From positions 1 through 37,323 of the forward strand of contig CAJWRM010000027.1 of the NCBI GenBank assembly GCA_913046365.1: a DNA stretch of 37,323 nucleotides. Direction: 5' to 3'. The notes beneath the pieces were generated by a model. That model was not told the DNA's origin and ran no database searches. It saw only the letters and a program-made list of their open reading frames with translations. A program made the translations under genes and the position numbers. The DNA is from an uncultured Flavobacteriales bacterium (lineage in GTDB: Bacteria; Bacteroidota; Bacteroidia; Flavobacteriales_D; Crocinitomicaceae). This document shows, in pieces, positions 1 through 7,277 of the stretch (the stretch's first letter is position 1; the number at the start of each line of letters is the position of its first letter).

Positions 1-821
1 ACAACCCATGCGCTATCATTCTTTTCTGCAACAACAATTTTACAAGCGTATTTAAAACCGTCATCTTCGCAAACACTGAAATAGTATTTTGATCCGTCCA
101 AAGAGAAGCTCCCATTTCCATAGCTCAAATTTGCATGAAAAAGATCTCTATTCATTTCTGATTTTTGGAATTCACCTAACTCATTTCGATCACTATAATA
201 TAACTTTGTTCTGTACGCTGGATCATACACTTCTTCATCATTATTCGAAGAATCAGCCTTTAACGCTGAGAAAATTAATCGATTGTCTTTAATCGTATGA
301 CCAAACTCTGCGTCATAAGTATTTACTGTTTCCGGAAGGTGCATTAAAGGGACGAATTCTGTTGAGTCCAATAGGTTGTCAATTGCCCATGCGCAAGATT
401 CAATTTCTCTTAAAGATTTCCTGTAAAAAGCGCTATTTTTCTTTTTCTCTAACTTTTTTGCACTCAATTTAAACGTCTTTAAAGCCTGCTTATATCGACC
501 ATTTTGTTTTTGCATTAAGGCCAGGTTTAATAGACTATTGGGAAATATTGTTGTTTGCTCGCGCGCATATACTTTTGCATAATAACTTTCAGCCTTTGAA
601 TAATCCTTATATGCGCGAAGTGTTTCAGCATATTTCCATAATAACTTGATAGAATTAGAATCCTTTTCGAGTGCTTGCTTGTAATATTCTAGGGCATAGT
701 AATAATCTCCCTTATCATACTGCTCATCGGCAAAAGCTATAATCTTTTTTTGCTTCTGCTGTGTAGTTCCTAATATGGAGAAACTGATACAAAAAATGAA
801 AACTAAATATAGTCTGGACAT
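1..821 (-). CDS. TPR and PD40-repeat protein, PorE/OmpA-like family (partial)
   Basis: The frame is open from an ATG at 821 to the window edge, so only the first 273 codons are present. A hydrophobic N-terminus (MSRLYLVFIFCISFSIL) looks like a signal peptide. Residues about 24-120 form tetratricopeptide helices rich in Tyr, Ala and Lys (for example YDKGDYYYALEYYKQALEKD). From about residue 165 the sequence resembles WD40-like PD40 propeller strands, including SLDGSKYYFS. In Bacteroidota a TPR plus PD40 protein directly after a PorP/SprF gene is usually a T9SS-associated outer membrane/periplasmic protein with a C-terminal OmpA peptidoglycan-binding domain. That domain would lie outside the window, so the family is inferred. 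Its start overlaps the stop of the upstream PorP-like gene by 19 bases, which indicates co-transcription and coupled translation. Confidence 0.8.
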   Translation of the reverse strand, partial: MSRLYLVFIFCISFSILGTTQQKQKKIIAFADEQYDKGDYYYALEYYKQALEKDSNSIKLLWKYAETLRAYKDYSKAESYYAKVYAREQTTIFPNSLLNLALMQKQNGRYKQALKTFKLSAKKLEKKKNSAFYRKSLREIESCAWAIDNLLDSTEFVPLMHLPETVNTYDAEFGHTIKDNRLIFSALKADSSNNDEEVYDPAYRTKLYYSDRNELGEFQKSEMNRDLFHANLSYGNGSFSLDGSKYYFSVCEDDGFKYACKIVVAEKNDSAWV

Positions 822-1798
822 ACTCTATGAAGGATTCTTTTAGGTTTGAATTTTTTTATAATATAGCGTACTGCGAATTCTATACCTCCTCTTGCTTGGC
901 TTGCCGGAACGAGTTTAGAAAAGTTAATGTCGTAGCTAATTCCCACAAATAGGTCAGCGAAATCATATCCGAAGCTGATATATGCAGCATCTCTATTACG
1001 GTACCATAATCCGCCATAAAGTGCTGCGTAAGTCTTTTTAGGATGATTCAAATAATATTTACCTGATGCACCTACAATGAGCTCTCTGTAAACGTCCTGA
1101 GTACTGTATTGGGCACTAGGAATTAGATCCCATTTTTCATTGAGCTTAAAGGTTCCTTTGACAAATGAATTACTTCGAATTGCTCTCTTGACTTCTGTGT
1201 CGTAAAAACCTTGATTAGGTCTGTTTAAATTAAAAGCACTCGTTCCCAATATCACCTTAAAGCGCTCATCTCTTCTCCATTCGTATATTAATCCTGCACC
1301 TATACTGGCATTGGTTTTTCTATCATTCTGATAGGTTTCAAAAGTTGGTGCAGCTGGGTCAAATACATATCCCGTATACTGTGTGTCAAAGTACAATGCA
1401 TCCCAGTTGATTTGTCTGTGATTCATCCCAAAATTAATTCCTGGTCGGATGACATTGGTTGAGTCAGTATCTAATTTTATCGCATAAGAAAGATTACCTT
1501 GAATTTCTACTGTACGGAATCGACCGTCACCCGCCTGATCGTTAAACATACTTAAACCGAAACCAATGTTTTGATATCTTGAGTCAACCGATAAAGCCAT
1601 CGTGCTAAAAGGCACGGTAACACTTCTCCATTGGTCCCGGTAATTTCCAATAAATCGATAATCGCCTTCAAAGTGTCCCGCGTTAGCAGGGTTTTGAAAG
1701 AGCTGATTGTCATTATATTGAGACCAATGTATATCCTGTGCAATTGAAATATGTTCAATTAAAAAAGACAAAAGAAGAACCCAGAGATACTTGTACAT
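803..1798 (-). CDS. PorP/SprF family type IX secretion outer membrane protein
   Basis: This 331-residue protein has a signal peptide (MYKYLWVLLLSFLIEHISIAQ) followed by the family opening QDIHWSQYNDNQLFQNPA, in which the protein is described as sharing a membrane space with PNPANAG-type residues, and a run of amphipathic beta strands typical of a barrel (GDYRFIGNYRDQW, VGISYDINFSKL). PorP/SprF proteins are outer membrane components of the type IX secretion and gliding machinery. Many paralogues occur per genome, each often dedicated to a giant secreted partner. The downstream TPR/PD40 gene overlaps it by 19 bases. No clean TAnnTTTG promoter is visible in the 51 bases upstream. The family call is secure; which cargo it serves cannot be told from the window, although the giant protein at 27380 is a candidate type of substrate. 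Confidence 0.88.
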   Translation of the reverse strand: MYKYLWVLLLSFLIEHISIAQDIHWSQYNDNQLFQNPANAGHFEGDYRFIGNYRDQWRSVTVPFSTMALSVDSRYQNIGFGLSMFNDQAGDGRFRTVEIQGNLSYAIKLDTDSTNVIRPGINFGMNHRQINWDALYFDTQYTGYVFDPAAPTFETYQNDRKTNASIGAGLIYEWRRDERFKVILGTSAFNLNRPNQGFYDTEVKRAIRSNSFVKGTFKLNEKWDLIPSAQYSTQDVYRELIVGASGKYYLNHPKKTYAALYGGLWYRNRDAAYISFGYDFADLFVGISYDINFSKLVPASQARGGIEFAVRYIIKKFKPKRILHRVCPDYI

Positions 1799-1849
1799 AT
1801 GATTTTAGTTCGACACTCCAAGATACAATAAAAAATATTGAAAACTAAA

Positions 1850-2539
1850 TCAAGGTGTGCTCTGAGAAACGGGAATAATTTTCCCGTTCATAAAATCACC
1901 CTGAGTTGCAGCAAAAGAGTAAATAAAAGAGGCTATCTCCTCAGGAGAATGGGGTGCCTTGAATCCCGGGAAAGCTTCTTCTAGCATTTCAGTTTGAACA
2001 GCCCCTAGACATAAGCAATTCATCTTAATACCGGAATCTTTGTATTCTTCCGCAAAAAGCTCTGTAAATGAGCATAAGGCGGCTTTTGATGTGCTGTAAG
2101 CTGTTAAGCCAGGGAATTTAACGGAGCCTTGAAACCCACCCATTGAACTGATGTTCACAATGTGGCTCCCATTAGGATTCATTTTAGGAATGGCGGCTTG
2201 TACGAATTGCATAATTCCAATAACATTGATTTGATAGGACTTGAGAAAATCCTTATGACTTAGCTTATTAAAGCTGTTTTTAACCAGATAACCTGCGTTA
2301 TTGATTAAAATATCAATAGACCTAATATTGGCTATTATTTCAGAGATTTTTTTTTCATCAAAAAACTCAAGATCTAAGTGGTATGTTGAAACATTAGTAA
2401 GCACTTGAAAGTTATCCCTCATGAGGTCATCTTTTCTTGCAAAAGCAAAAATCTTATTTGAAGGTTCTTTGGCAGCTTCTTCAACCAGAGCTTTCCCTAT
2501 TCCAGTACTTCCACCAATAATGATAATTGTTTTATTCAT
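1850..2539 (-). CDS. Short-chain dehydrogenase/reductase (SDR)
   Basis: This 229-residue classical SDR has the NAD(P)-binding glycine motif GGSTGIG at residues 9-15, NNAG at 80-83, the catalytic-serine region ISSMGG around 130-135, and the YSTSK active site with Tyr148 and Lys152. It is slightly shorter than most SDRs (about 250 residues), mainly at the C-terminus. The substrate cannot be deduced. The start overlaps the end of the preceding paaE-like gene by 8 bases, so it is translated from the same leftward transcript as the two reductases. This context suggests a role in oxidising or reducing an intermediate of phenylacetate or another aromatic-acid route, but that is inference only. Confidence 0.85.
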   Translation of the reverse strand: MNKTIIIIGGSTGIGKALVEEAAKEPSNKIFAFARKDDLMRDNFQVLTNVSTYHLDLEFFDEKKISEIIANIRSIDILINNAGYLVKNSFNKLSHKDFLKSYQINVIGIMQFVQAAIPKMNPNGSHIVNISSMGGFQGSVKFPGLTAYSTSKAALCSFTELFAEEYKDSGIKMNCLCLGAVQTEMLEEAFPGFKAPHSPEEIASFIYSFAATQGDFMNGKIIPVSQSTP

Positions 2540-3590
2540 CGAAAGAGATTTTTAATGAAGCACTTGTTGGGAATGCTTGACAGGTTAAAATATAGCCCTC
2601 CTTAACCTCATCATCCGTTAAAGAATAATTTAGCTTCATGTCCGCACTACCCTCCAACACCTTTGCTTTACAGGAGCAACAGACTCCACCTCTGCACGAG
2701 TATGGAGCGTCCATGCCTTCTTCTTCGACAGCATCCAAAATAGATCGAGAACCATCTTCTATGGTGAATTGAAAATCTTCATCATCTAAAATAACCGTGA
2801 CTTCAGCACTTCCCGAATAGCTATCTTCTTTCGCCTCAACACCCAAGGTGATTGGTGTTGTAAATAATTCATAAATGATTTTATGCTTGGCAACGCCAAA
2901 AAATTCTAAGGCCTCAATACAACCAAGTATCATTTCTTCAGGGCCACATATTAAAAAAGCGTCATTTTTTAAAAAATCAAGATCACTCTTTATGAATTTA
3001 ACCAAGTTTTCTTTGTCGATTCTGCCACTTATGGCATTTTCGTCTTGATTTGAATCAAAGAAAAAAGAAGTTCTAATGTTATTCATTTCCTTTATTTCCT
3101 CCAAAAACATCGTTTCATCTTTAGATCTATTACCATAAAGAAGCTGCATACCTTCAGCATTAGAATTAGATTTTAGAATTGAGAGGATGGGTGTGACTCC
3201 ACTTCCTGCGGCAATGTTAGCAATGTTTTTTGCTCCTTTCGGGACTTTAAAATTTCCTTGTGGTTGGGAAATAAAAAGCTTAGTGCCTTCCTTTGCCTCA
3301 TGATTAAACCAATTCGAAACAATTCCGTTTTCAATACTTTTAATTCCTATCGCTAGTTTTTCGCCCTTAGCACTGCAAATGGAATATGACCTCCGTTCTT
3401 CTTTCCCCTCAATTTCTGCGAGTATGTTGATGTATTGCCCGGGAATATAGTGGAACTTTTCTGCCAGTTTATCAGGGATGTCAAATGAAACTTTCACAGC
3501 ATTTTTTGTTAGCCGAGAAATGGATGAAATTTCAATTTCAAAATATCCTTTATGTTTGGCTTTTTTAAAAAGACCTCCTAATAAACCCAT
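2532..3590 (-). CDS. paaE: PaaE-like 2Fe-2S flavoprotein reductase, copy 1
   Basis: This 352-residue protein has the PaaE domain order: a ferredoxin-NADP reductase-type FAD domain (RRSYSICS), an NAD(P) domain (GSGVTPILSI, then CGPEE), and a C-terminal plant-type ferredoxin with Cys299, Cys304, Cys307 and Cys337 (C-x4-C-x2-C-x29-C). PaaE passes electrons from NADPH to the di-iron site of the phenylacetyl-CoA 1,2-epoxidase PaaABC(D). Compared with the neighbouring copy it has a short N-terminal extension rich in Gly and Lys. It begins 3 bases after the upstream paaE copy and overlaps the downstream SDR by 8 bases. One copy may serve a different oxygenase; the sequence does not show which is the true epoxidase partner. 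Confidence 0.88.
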   Translation of the reverse strand: MGLLGGLFKKAKHKGYFEIEISSISRLTKNAVKVSFDIPDKLAEKFHYIPGQYINILAEIEGKEERRSYSICSAKGEKLAIGIKSIENGIVSNWFNHEAKEGTKLFISQPQGNFKVPKGAKNIANIAAGSGVTPILSILKSNSNAEGMQLLYGNRSKDETMFLEEIKEMNNIRTSFFFDSNQDENAISGRIDKENLVKFIKSDLDFLKNDAFLICGPEEMILGCIEALEFFGVAKHKIIYELFTTPITLGVEAKEDSYSGSAEVTVILDDEDFQFTIEDGSRSILDAVEEEGMDAPYSCRGGVCCSCKAKVLEGSADMKLNYSLTDDEVKEGYILTCQAFPTSASLKISFDE

Positions 3591-3593
3591 AAT

Positions 3594-4670
3594 TTACTCG
3601 TCAAATGTTACTATTACCTTTTCTGATGTCGGATGCGCTTGACATGTCAATACATAACCACTATCTAGCTCATCTTGTTCAAGTGCATAATTTACGTCCA
3701 TCTCCACAGTACCTTCTAAAACCTTAGCTTTACACGTGCAACAAACACCACCTTTGCAGGCATATGGAACATCGAGACCCGATTTCTGAGCATGGTCGAG
3801 TATAGACGCACCTTGATTATTTAGCTTAAATTCAAATTCATCTCCGTCCATGTACAATAGCACAGTACTGTCGTCAGTATCGGAGCTTATCTTTTTGATT
3901 TTTTGTATTTTTTTATCAAAGCCGGTTCCAAATAATTCCAAATGTATTTGGCTGGATTGAAGTCCCTTGGAAAGCATTACCTCTCTGATGTCTAATGTCA
4001 TCTTTTCAGGTCCACAAATAAATACATCATCTATCGTATTTTCTGGGAAATATGCATCTAATAATTGGATGCACTTCTCCTTATCAATGCGACCTTTTTG
4101 AAGGTCATTCCCAAGATTTTCTCTTGACAAAATGTGCACAACACTGAATCTTTCTAAATAGTTATTTTTGAGTGCCTCTATCTCTTCCCTAAAAATAATG
4201 GTGTGTATACCTTTGTTTCCATAAACAAGGCTAACGTTGCTGTTTGGTTCATGTCTAAGGATACTCTTTACAATGGATAGAATAGGCGTAATACCACTTC
4301 CTGCAGCAAAAAGCACATAATTCTTTTTTGCTTCATACTCTGGAATATGTTGGAAATTACCTGAGGGAGCCATAACCTCTATTACATCTCCTGCTTTTAA
4401 ATGGTCATGGGCGAATGTAGAAAATAAGCCTTTCTCAATTTTCTTAATGGCAATTTTGTGTTTGTTTGAAGAGGGTTCTGAACATAAGGAATAGGAACGA
4501 CGAACCTCCTCCTCCTTAATTTTGCTTTTTAATGTTAAGTATTGACCAGCTTTGAATGTAAAGTCTTGCATTTCACTCTGCGGGATATCAAAGGAAATTG
4601 ATATGCAATCCTCTGTTTCTTTTATGATTTCTTTAACGTGAAGTTTATAGAAATTCGTTCTTTTGGCCAT
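3594..4670 (-). CDS. paaE: PaaE-like 2Fe-2S flavoprotein reductase, copy 2
   Basis: This 358-residue paralogue of the following gene has the same architecture: FAD motif RRSYSLCS, NAD(P) motifs GSGITPILSI and CGPEKM, and a C-terminal 2Fe-2S ferredoxin with Cys305, Cys310, Cys313 and Cys343 at C-x4-C-x2-C-x29-C spacing. It supplies electrons to the di-iron oxygenase component of phenylacetyl-CoA epoxidase. It is the first gene of a leftward unit (paaE, paaE, SDR) divergent from paaABCD and is preceded by a consensus Bacteroidota promoter (4684-4713). Because it lies nearest to and divergent from paaA, it is the slightly better candidate for the dedicated epoxidase reductase. This is inferred from position only. 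Confidence 0.9.
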   Translation of the reverse strand: MAKRTNFYKLHVKEIIKETEDCISISFDIPQSEMQDFTFKAGQYLTLKSKIKEEEVRRSYSLCSEPSSNKHKIAIKKIEKGLFSTFAHDHLKAGDVIEVMAPSGNFQHIPEYEAKKNYVLFAAGSGITPILSIVKSILRHEPNSNVSLVYGNKGIHTIIFREEIEALKNNYLERFSVVHILSRENLGNDLQKGRIDKEKCIQLLDAYFPENTIDDVFICGPEKMTLDIREVMLSKGLQSSQIHLELFGTGFDKKIQKIKKISSDTDDSTVLLYMDGDEFEFKLNNQGASILDHAQKSGLDVPYACKGGVCCTCKAKVLEGTVEMDVNYALEQDELDSGYVLTCQAHPTSEKVIVTFDE

Positions 4671-4683
4671 TTCAAAGTTTGTT

Positions 4684-4713
4684 CAAATTTAAGCAATCTA
4701 TTTTTCAGGGCAA
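4684..4713 (-). promoter_or_regulatory. Bacteroidota-type promoter for the paaE-paaE-SDR unit
   Basis: On the minus strand TTG (4713-4711) is separated by exactly 19 bases from TAAATTTG (4691-4684). This matches the -33/-7 consensus TTG-N17-20-TAnnTTTG of the Bacteroidota primary sigma factor. Transcription would begin near 4677-4680, leaving a very short leader before the ATG at 4670. Confidence 0.7.
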
Positions 4714-4767
4714 GGTCTTCTAAACATTGTTGCATTTCTTTTGTTTTTATTCAGTCGCAGTATTGAG

Positions 4768-4775
4768 TATATTTG
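4768..4775 (+). promoter_or_regulatory. Probable -7 box of the paaABCD promoter
   Basis: TATATTTG fits the TAnnTTTG -7 consensus and lies 20 bases before the paaA ATG. The nearest upstream TTG (4741-4743) is 24 bases away, longer than the preferred 17-20, so the upstream half is poor. A weak -33 would be consistent with activator dependence, but no operator for a PaaX- or PaaR-type regulator is recognisable. Confidence 0.45.
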
Positions 4776-4794
4776 CAAAGTAAACTAACGAAAA

Positions 4795-5742
4795 ATGATG
4801 GACGTTGATATACAAGATTTAGAAAAGAAATTTCAAGACAAAATTGATCAGGACATAAAAATTGAGCCCAATGATTGGATGCCTGATGCATATAGAAAGA
4901 CATTGATTAGGCAGATTTCACAGCACGCACATTCTGAGGTAGTAGGAATGCTTCCCGAAGGAAATTGGATTACAAGGGCTCCAAACTTAAGACGTAAAGC
5001 TGTTTTGCTTGCGAAGGTTCAAGACGAGGCGGGTCACGGTCTGTATTTGTATAGTGCTGCTGAAACTCTCGGTGCAGACCGTGAGCAGACAATTGACGAC
5101 TTACATTCGGGAAAAGCTAAATATTCTTCTATTTTTAACTATCCTACCTTATCATGGGCTGACATGGGTGCCATCGGATGGCTTGTGGATGGAGCAGCCA
5201 TCATGAATCAAGTTCCGCTTTGCAGATGTTCTTATGGTCCATATGCAAGGGCGATGATTCGAGTATGTAAAGAAGAATCGTTCCACCAAAGACAAGGTTT
5301 TGAAATCATGACCAAATTAGCATCAGGGACTGCAGAACAAAAAGAAATGGCACAAGATGCCTTGAATAGATTTTGGTGGCCAGCATTAATGATGTTTGGG
5401 CCAATCGATTCTGATTCCAGTCATACAGAACAGTCTATGCGCTGGAAAATAAAAAGACATACGAATGACGAATTGCGTCAAATGTTTGTAGATGTAACCG
5501 TTCCTCAGGCAGAATCCATAGGTTTGACAGTTCCCGATCAAGATATTAAATGGAATAAATCCAAAGAGGGTTATGATTATGGTCCAATTGACTGGGATGA
5601 ATTTTGGCAAGTAGTGGGTGGTAATGGTCCATGCAATAAAGAACGAGTTGATGCCCGGAGAAAAGCGAAAGAAGATGGTAAATGGGTTGTAGAGGCAGCT
5701 ATGGCCTTTGCAGATAAACGAAATGCGAAGAAAACAGCCTAG
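4795..5742 (+). CDS. paaA: Phenylacetyl-CoA 1,2-epoxidase catalytic subunit PaaA
   Basis: This 315-residue ferritin-like di-iron protein is the catalytic subunit of the oxygenase that converts phenylacetyl-CoA to its ring 1,2-epoxide in aerobic phenylacetate breakdown. The metal-ligand helices are visible: Glu48 in HAHSEVVG, Glu78 and His81 in QDEAGHG, and Glu161 and His164 in [10 protein letters not shown]. Length and motifs agree with the family. An adjacent second ATG (4798) could also be the start. It is first in a tight rightward operon, with paaB starting 3 bases after its stop, and it is divergent from the reductase genes. Confidence 0.95.
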   Translation: MMDVDIQDLEKKFQDKIDQDIKIEPNDWMPDAYRKTLIRQISQHAHSEVVGMLPEGNWITRAPNLRRKAVLLAKVQDEAGHGLYLYSAAETLGADREQTIDDLHSGKAKYSSIFNYPTLSWADMGAIGWLVDGAAIMNQVPLCRCSYGPYARAMIRVCKEESFHQRQGFEIMTKLASGTAEQKEMAQDALNRFWWPALMMFGPIDSDSSHTEQSMRWKIKRHTNDELRQMFVDVTVPQAESIGLTVPDQDIKWNKSKEGYDYGPIDWDEFWQVVGGNGPCNKERVDARRKAKEDGKWVVEAAMAFADKRNAKKTA

Positions 5743-5745
5743 ACT

Positions 5746-6036
5746 ATGAGTAAATCAAAAGGATGGCCTCTGTGGGAGGTTTTTATAAGAAGTAAGCAAG
5801 GCTTAAACCATAAACATGTAGGTAGCCTTAGGGCTTCTGATGCAACGATGGCAATTAAAAATGCTCGTGACGTATATACCAGGAGGGCAGAGGGTATTTC
5901 AATATGGGTTGTTCCATCAAATAATATTACGGCCTCGGATCCAAACAATGAGGACTCACTTTTTGAACCATCCCAATCAAAGGTTTATCGACACCCAACT
6001 TTTTATGATGTCCCTGATGGGATTTCACACATGTAA
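5746..6036 (+). CDS. paaB: Phenylacetyl-CoA epoxidase subunit PaaB
   Basis: This 96-residue protein shows family features such as WPLWEVFIRSKQGLNHKHVG at the N-terminus, ASDATMAIKNARDVYTRR, and a Trp-Val-Val-Pro strand. PaaB is a small subunit that bridges PaaAC heterodimers in the epoxidase complex. It has no catalytic residues of its own. It lies between paaA and paaC with 3-base gaps on both sides, so the reading is unambiguous. Confidence 0.93.
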   Translation: MSKSKGWPLWEVFIRSKQGLNHKHVGSLRASDATMAIKNARDVYTRRAEGISIWVVPSNNITASDPNNEDSLFEPSQSKVYRHPTFYDVPDGISHM

Positions 6037-6039
6037 GCA

Positions 6040-6798
6040 ATGAAAGAGAAACAAACTTTGTATAAATACCTCCTAAGAATGGGGGATGACAGTCTGATTT
6101 TAGGTCAGAGACTTTCTGAATTATGTGGTCATGGACCAATACTAGAGGAGGATATTGCATTGACTAATATTTCATTGGATTTAATAGGTCAAGCGACCTT
6201 ATTGCTTGAGTATGCTGGTGAATTAGCACCCGAAAAAAAGACAAACGACGAACTTGCTTATCTAAGAATTGAAAAAGAATATGTAAATGCCTTACTAGTT
6301 GAGCAACCAAATGGACATTTTGGAGACACAATTATGCGTCAATTCTTATTTGACGCATATAGAAAGCCACTTTTAGAAAAGCTTTTAGACTCATCTGATA
6401 AGAGACTTGCAGGAATTGCAGAGAAAGCATTGAAAGAAACAAAATATCACTTGAGGCATTCTTCGGAATGGGTCATTCGACTTGGTGACGGAACAGAAGA
6501 ATCCCATAATAAAATTCAAAATTCTCTGGAGTCACTATTAAGGTATGCCCACGAGCTGTTTTTTGAGAATGAAGTAGATGAACTGTTGATTGCTCAAGGA
6601 ATCGTTCCTTCAGCTAAATCTATATTTCCTATCTGGGAAAAAACACTGCATGCTGTATTTGAAGAAGCCACACTATCCCTGCCTAAAAATAACTGGAAAT
6701 TTCAAGGAGGTCGTGAAGGAAGGCACTCTGAACACATGGGCTACTTATTGGCAGAAATGCAATACATGCAGAGAACCTATCCAAACATGGAATGGTAA
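6040..6798 (+). CDS. paaC: Phenylacetyl-CoA epoxidase structural subunit PaaC
   Basis: This 252-residue ferritin-fold protein pairs with PaaA and stabilises it. It carries the family landmarks LGQRLSELCGHGPILEEDIA near the N-terminus, LIGQA, and a C-terminal GGREGRHSEHMGYLLAEMQ. PaaC is structurally like PaaA but in characterised complexes does not hold the catalytic di-iron site. It overlaps paaD by 7 bases, so the two are translationally coupled. Confidence 0.93.
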   Translation: MKEKQTLYKYLLRMGDDSLILGQRLSELCGHGPILEEDIALTNISLDLIGQATLLLEYAGELAPEKKTNDELAYLRIEKEYVNALLVEQPNGHFGDTIMRQFLFDAYRKPLLEKLLDSSDKRLAGIAEKALKETKYHLRHSSEWVIRLGDGTEESHNKIQNSLESLLRYAHELFFENEVDELLIAQGIVPSAKSIFPIWEKTLHAVFEEATLSLPKNNWKFQGGREGRHSEHMGYLLAEMQYMQRTYPNMEW

Positions 6799-7277
6799 AT
6801 GAATCCAAAATATGGGAGCATTTAGAGGACGTTTATGATCCTGAGGTTCCTGTTTTATCTATAGTCGATCTTGGTATCGTACGCGCTGTTGAGGTTGTAA
6901 AAGACCACGTGAGCATTACAATTACACCAACTTATACGGGATGTCCAGCAATGCAGACTATTGAGAAAGATATTGAGATAAAGTTAAAGGAAGAAGCGAT
7001 TTCATCGTACGAGATACATACCTCTATTGCACCTGCTTGGACTACCGATTGGATGTCCGAAATGGGCAAAAAAAAGCTTAAAGATTATGGTATTGCTCCT
7101 CCTCAAGATGAGGTAGACAAGTCTGTATTATTTTCGGATCCGCTCATTGTGCCCTGTCCAAAGTGTGATTCATCTGATACAAAGCTTGTTAGCCAATTTG
7201 GCAGCACCGCATGCAAGGCCCACTACCAATGCAAAAAATGCAGGGAGCCTTTTGATTATTTCAAATGCCTGAGATAG
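6792..7277 (+). CDS. paaD: Phenylacetate pathway protein PaaD (MIP18/DUF59 family)
   Basis: This 161-residue protein has an N-terminal DUF59/MIP18 domain (DPEVPVLSIVDLGIVR, then YTGCPAM) and a C-terminal zinc-ribbon-like region with CPKC, a middle Cys in TACKAH, and CKKC. PaaD is needed for epoxidase activity, probably in assembling or inserting iron or iron-sulphur centres. The ATG at 6792 lies inside the end of paaC, and another ATG at 6799 is out of frame. The 3' end overlaps the opposing DUF5916 gene by 17 bases. Confidence 0.93.
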   Translation: MVNESKIWEHLEDVYDPEVPVLSIVDLGIVRAVEVVKDHVSITITPTYTGCPAMQTIEKDIEIKLKEEAISSYEIHTSIAPAWTTDWMSEMGKKKLKDYGIAPPQDEVDKSVLFSDPLIVPCPKCDSSDTKLVSQFGSTACKAHYQCKKCREPFDYFKCLR

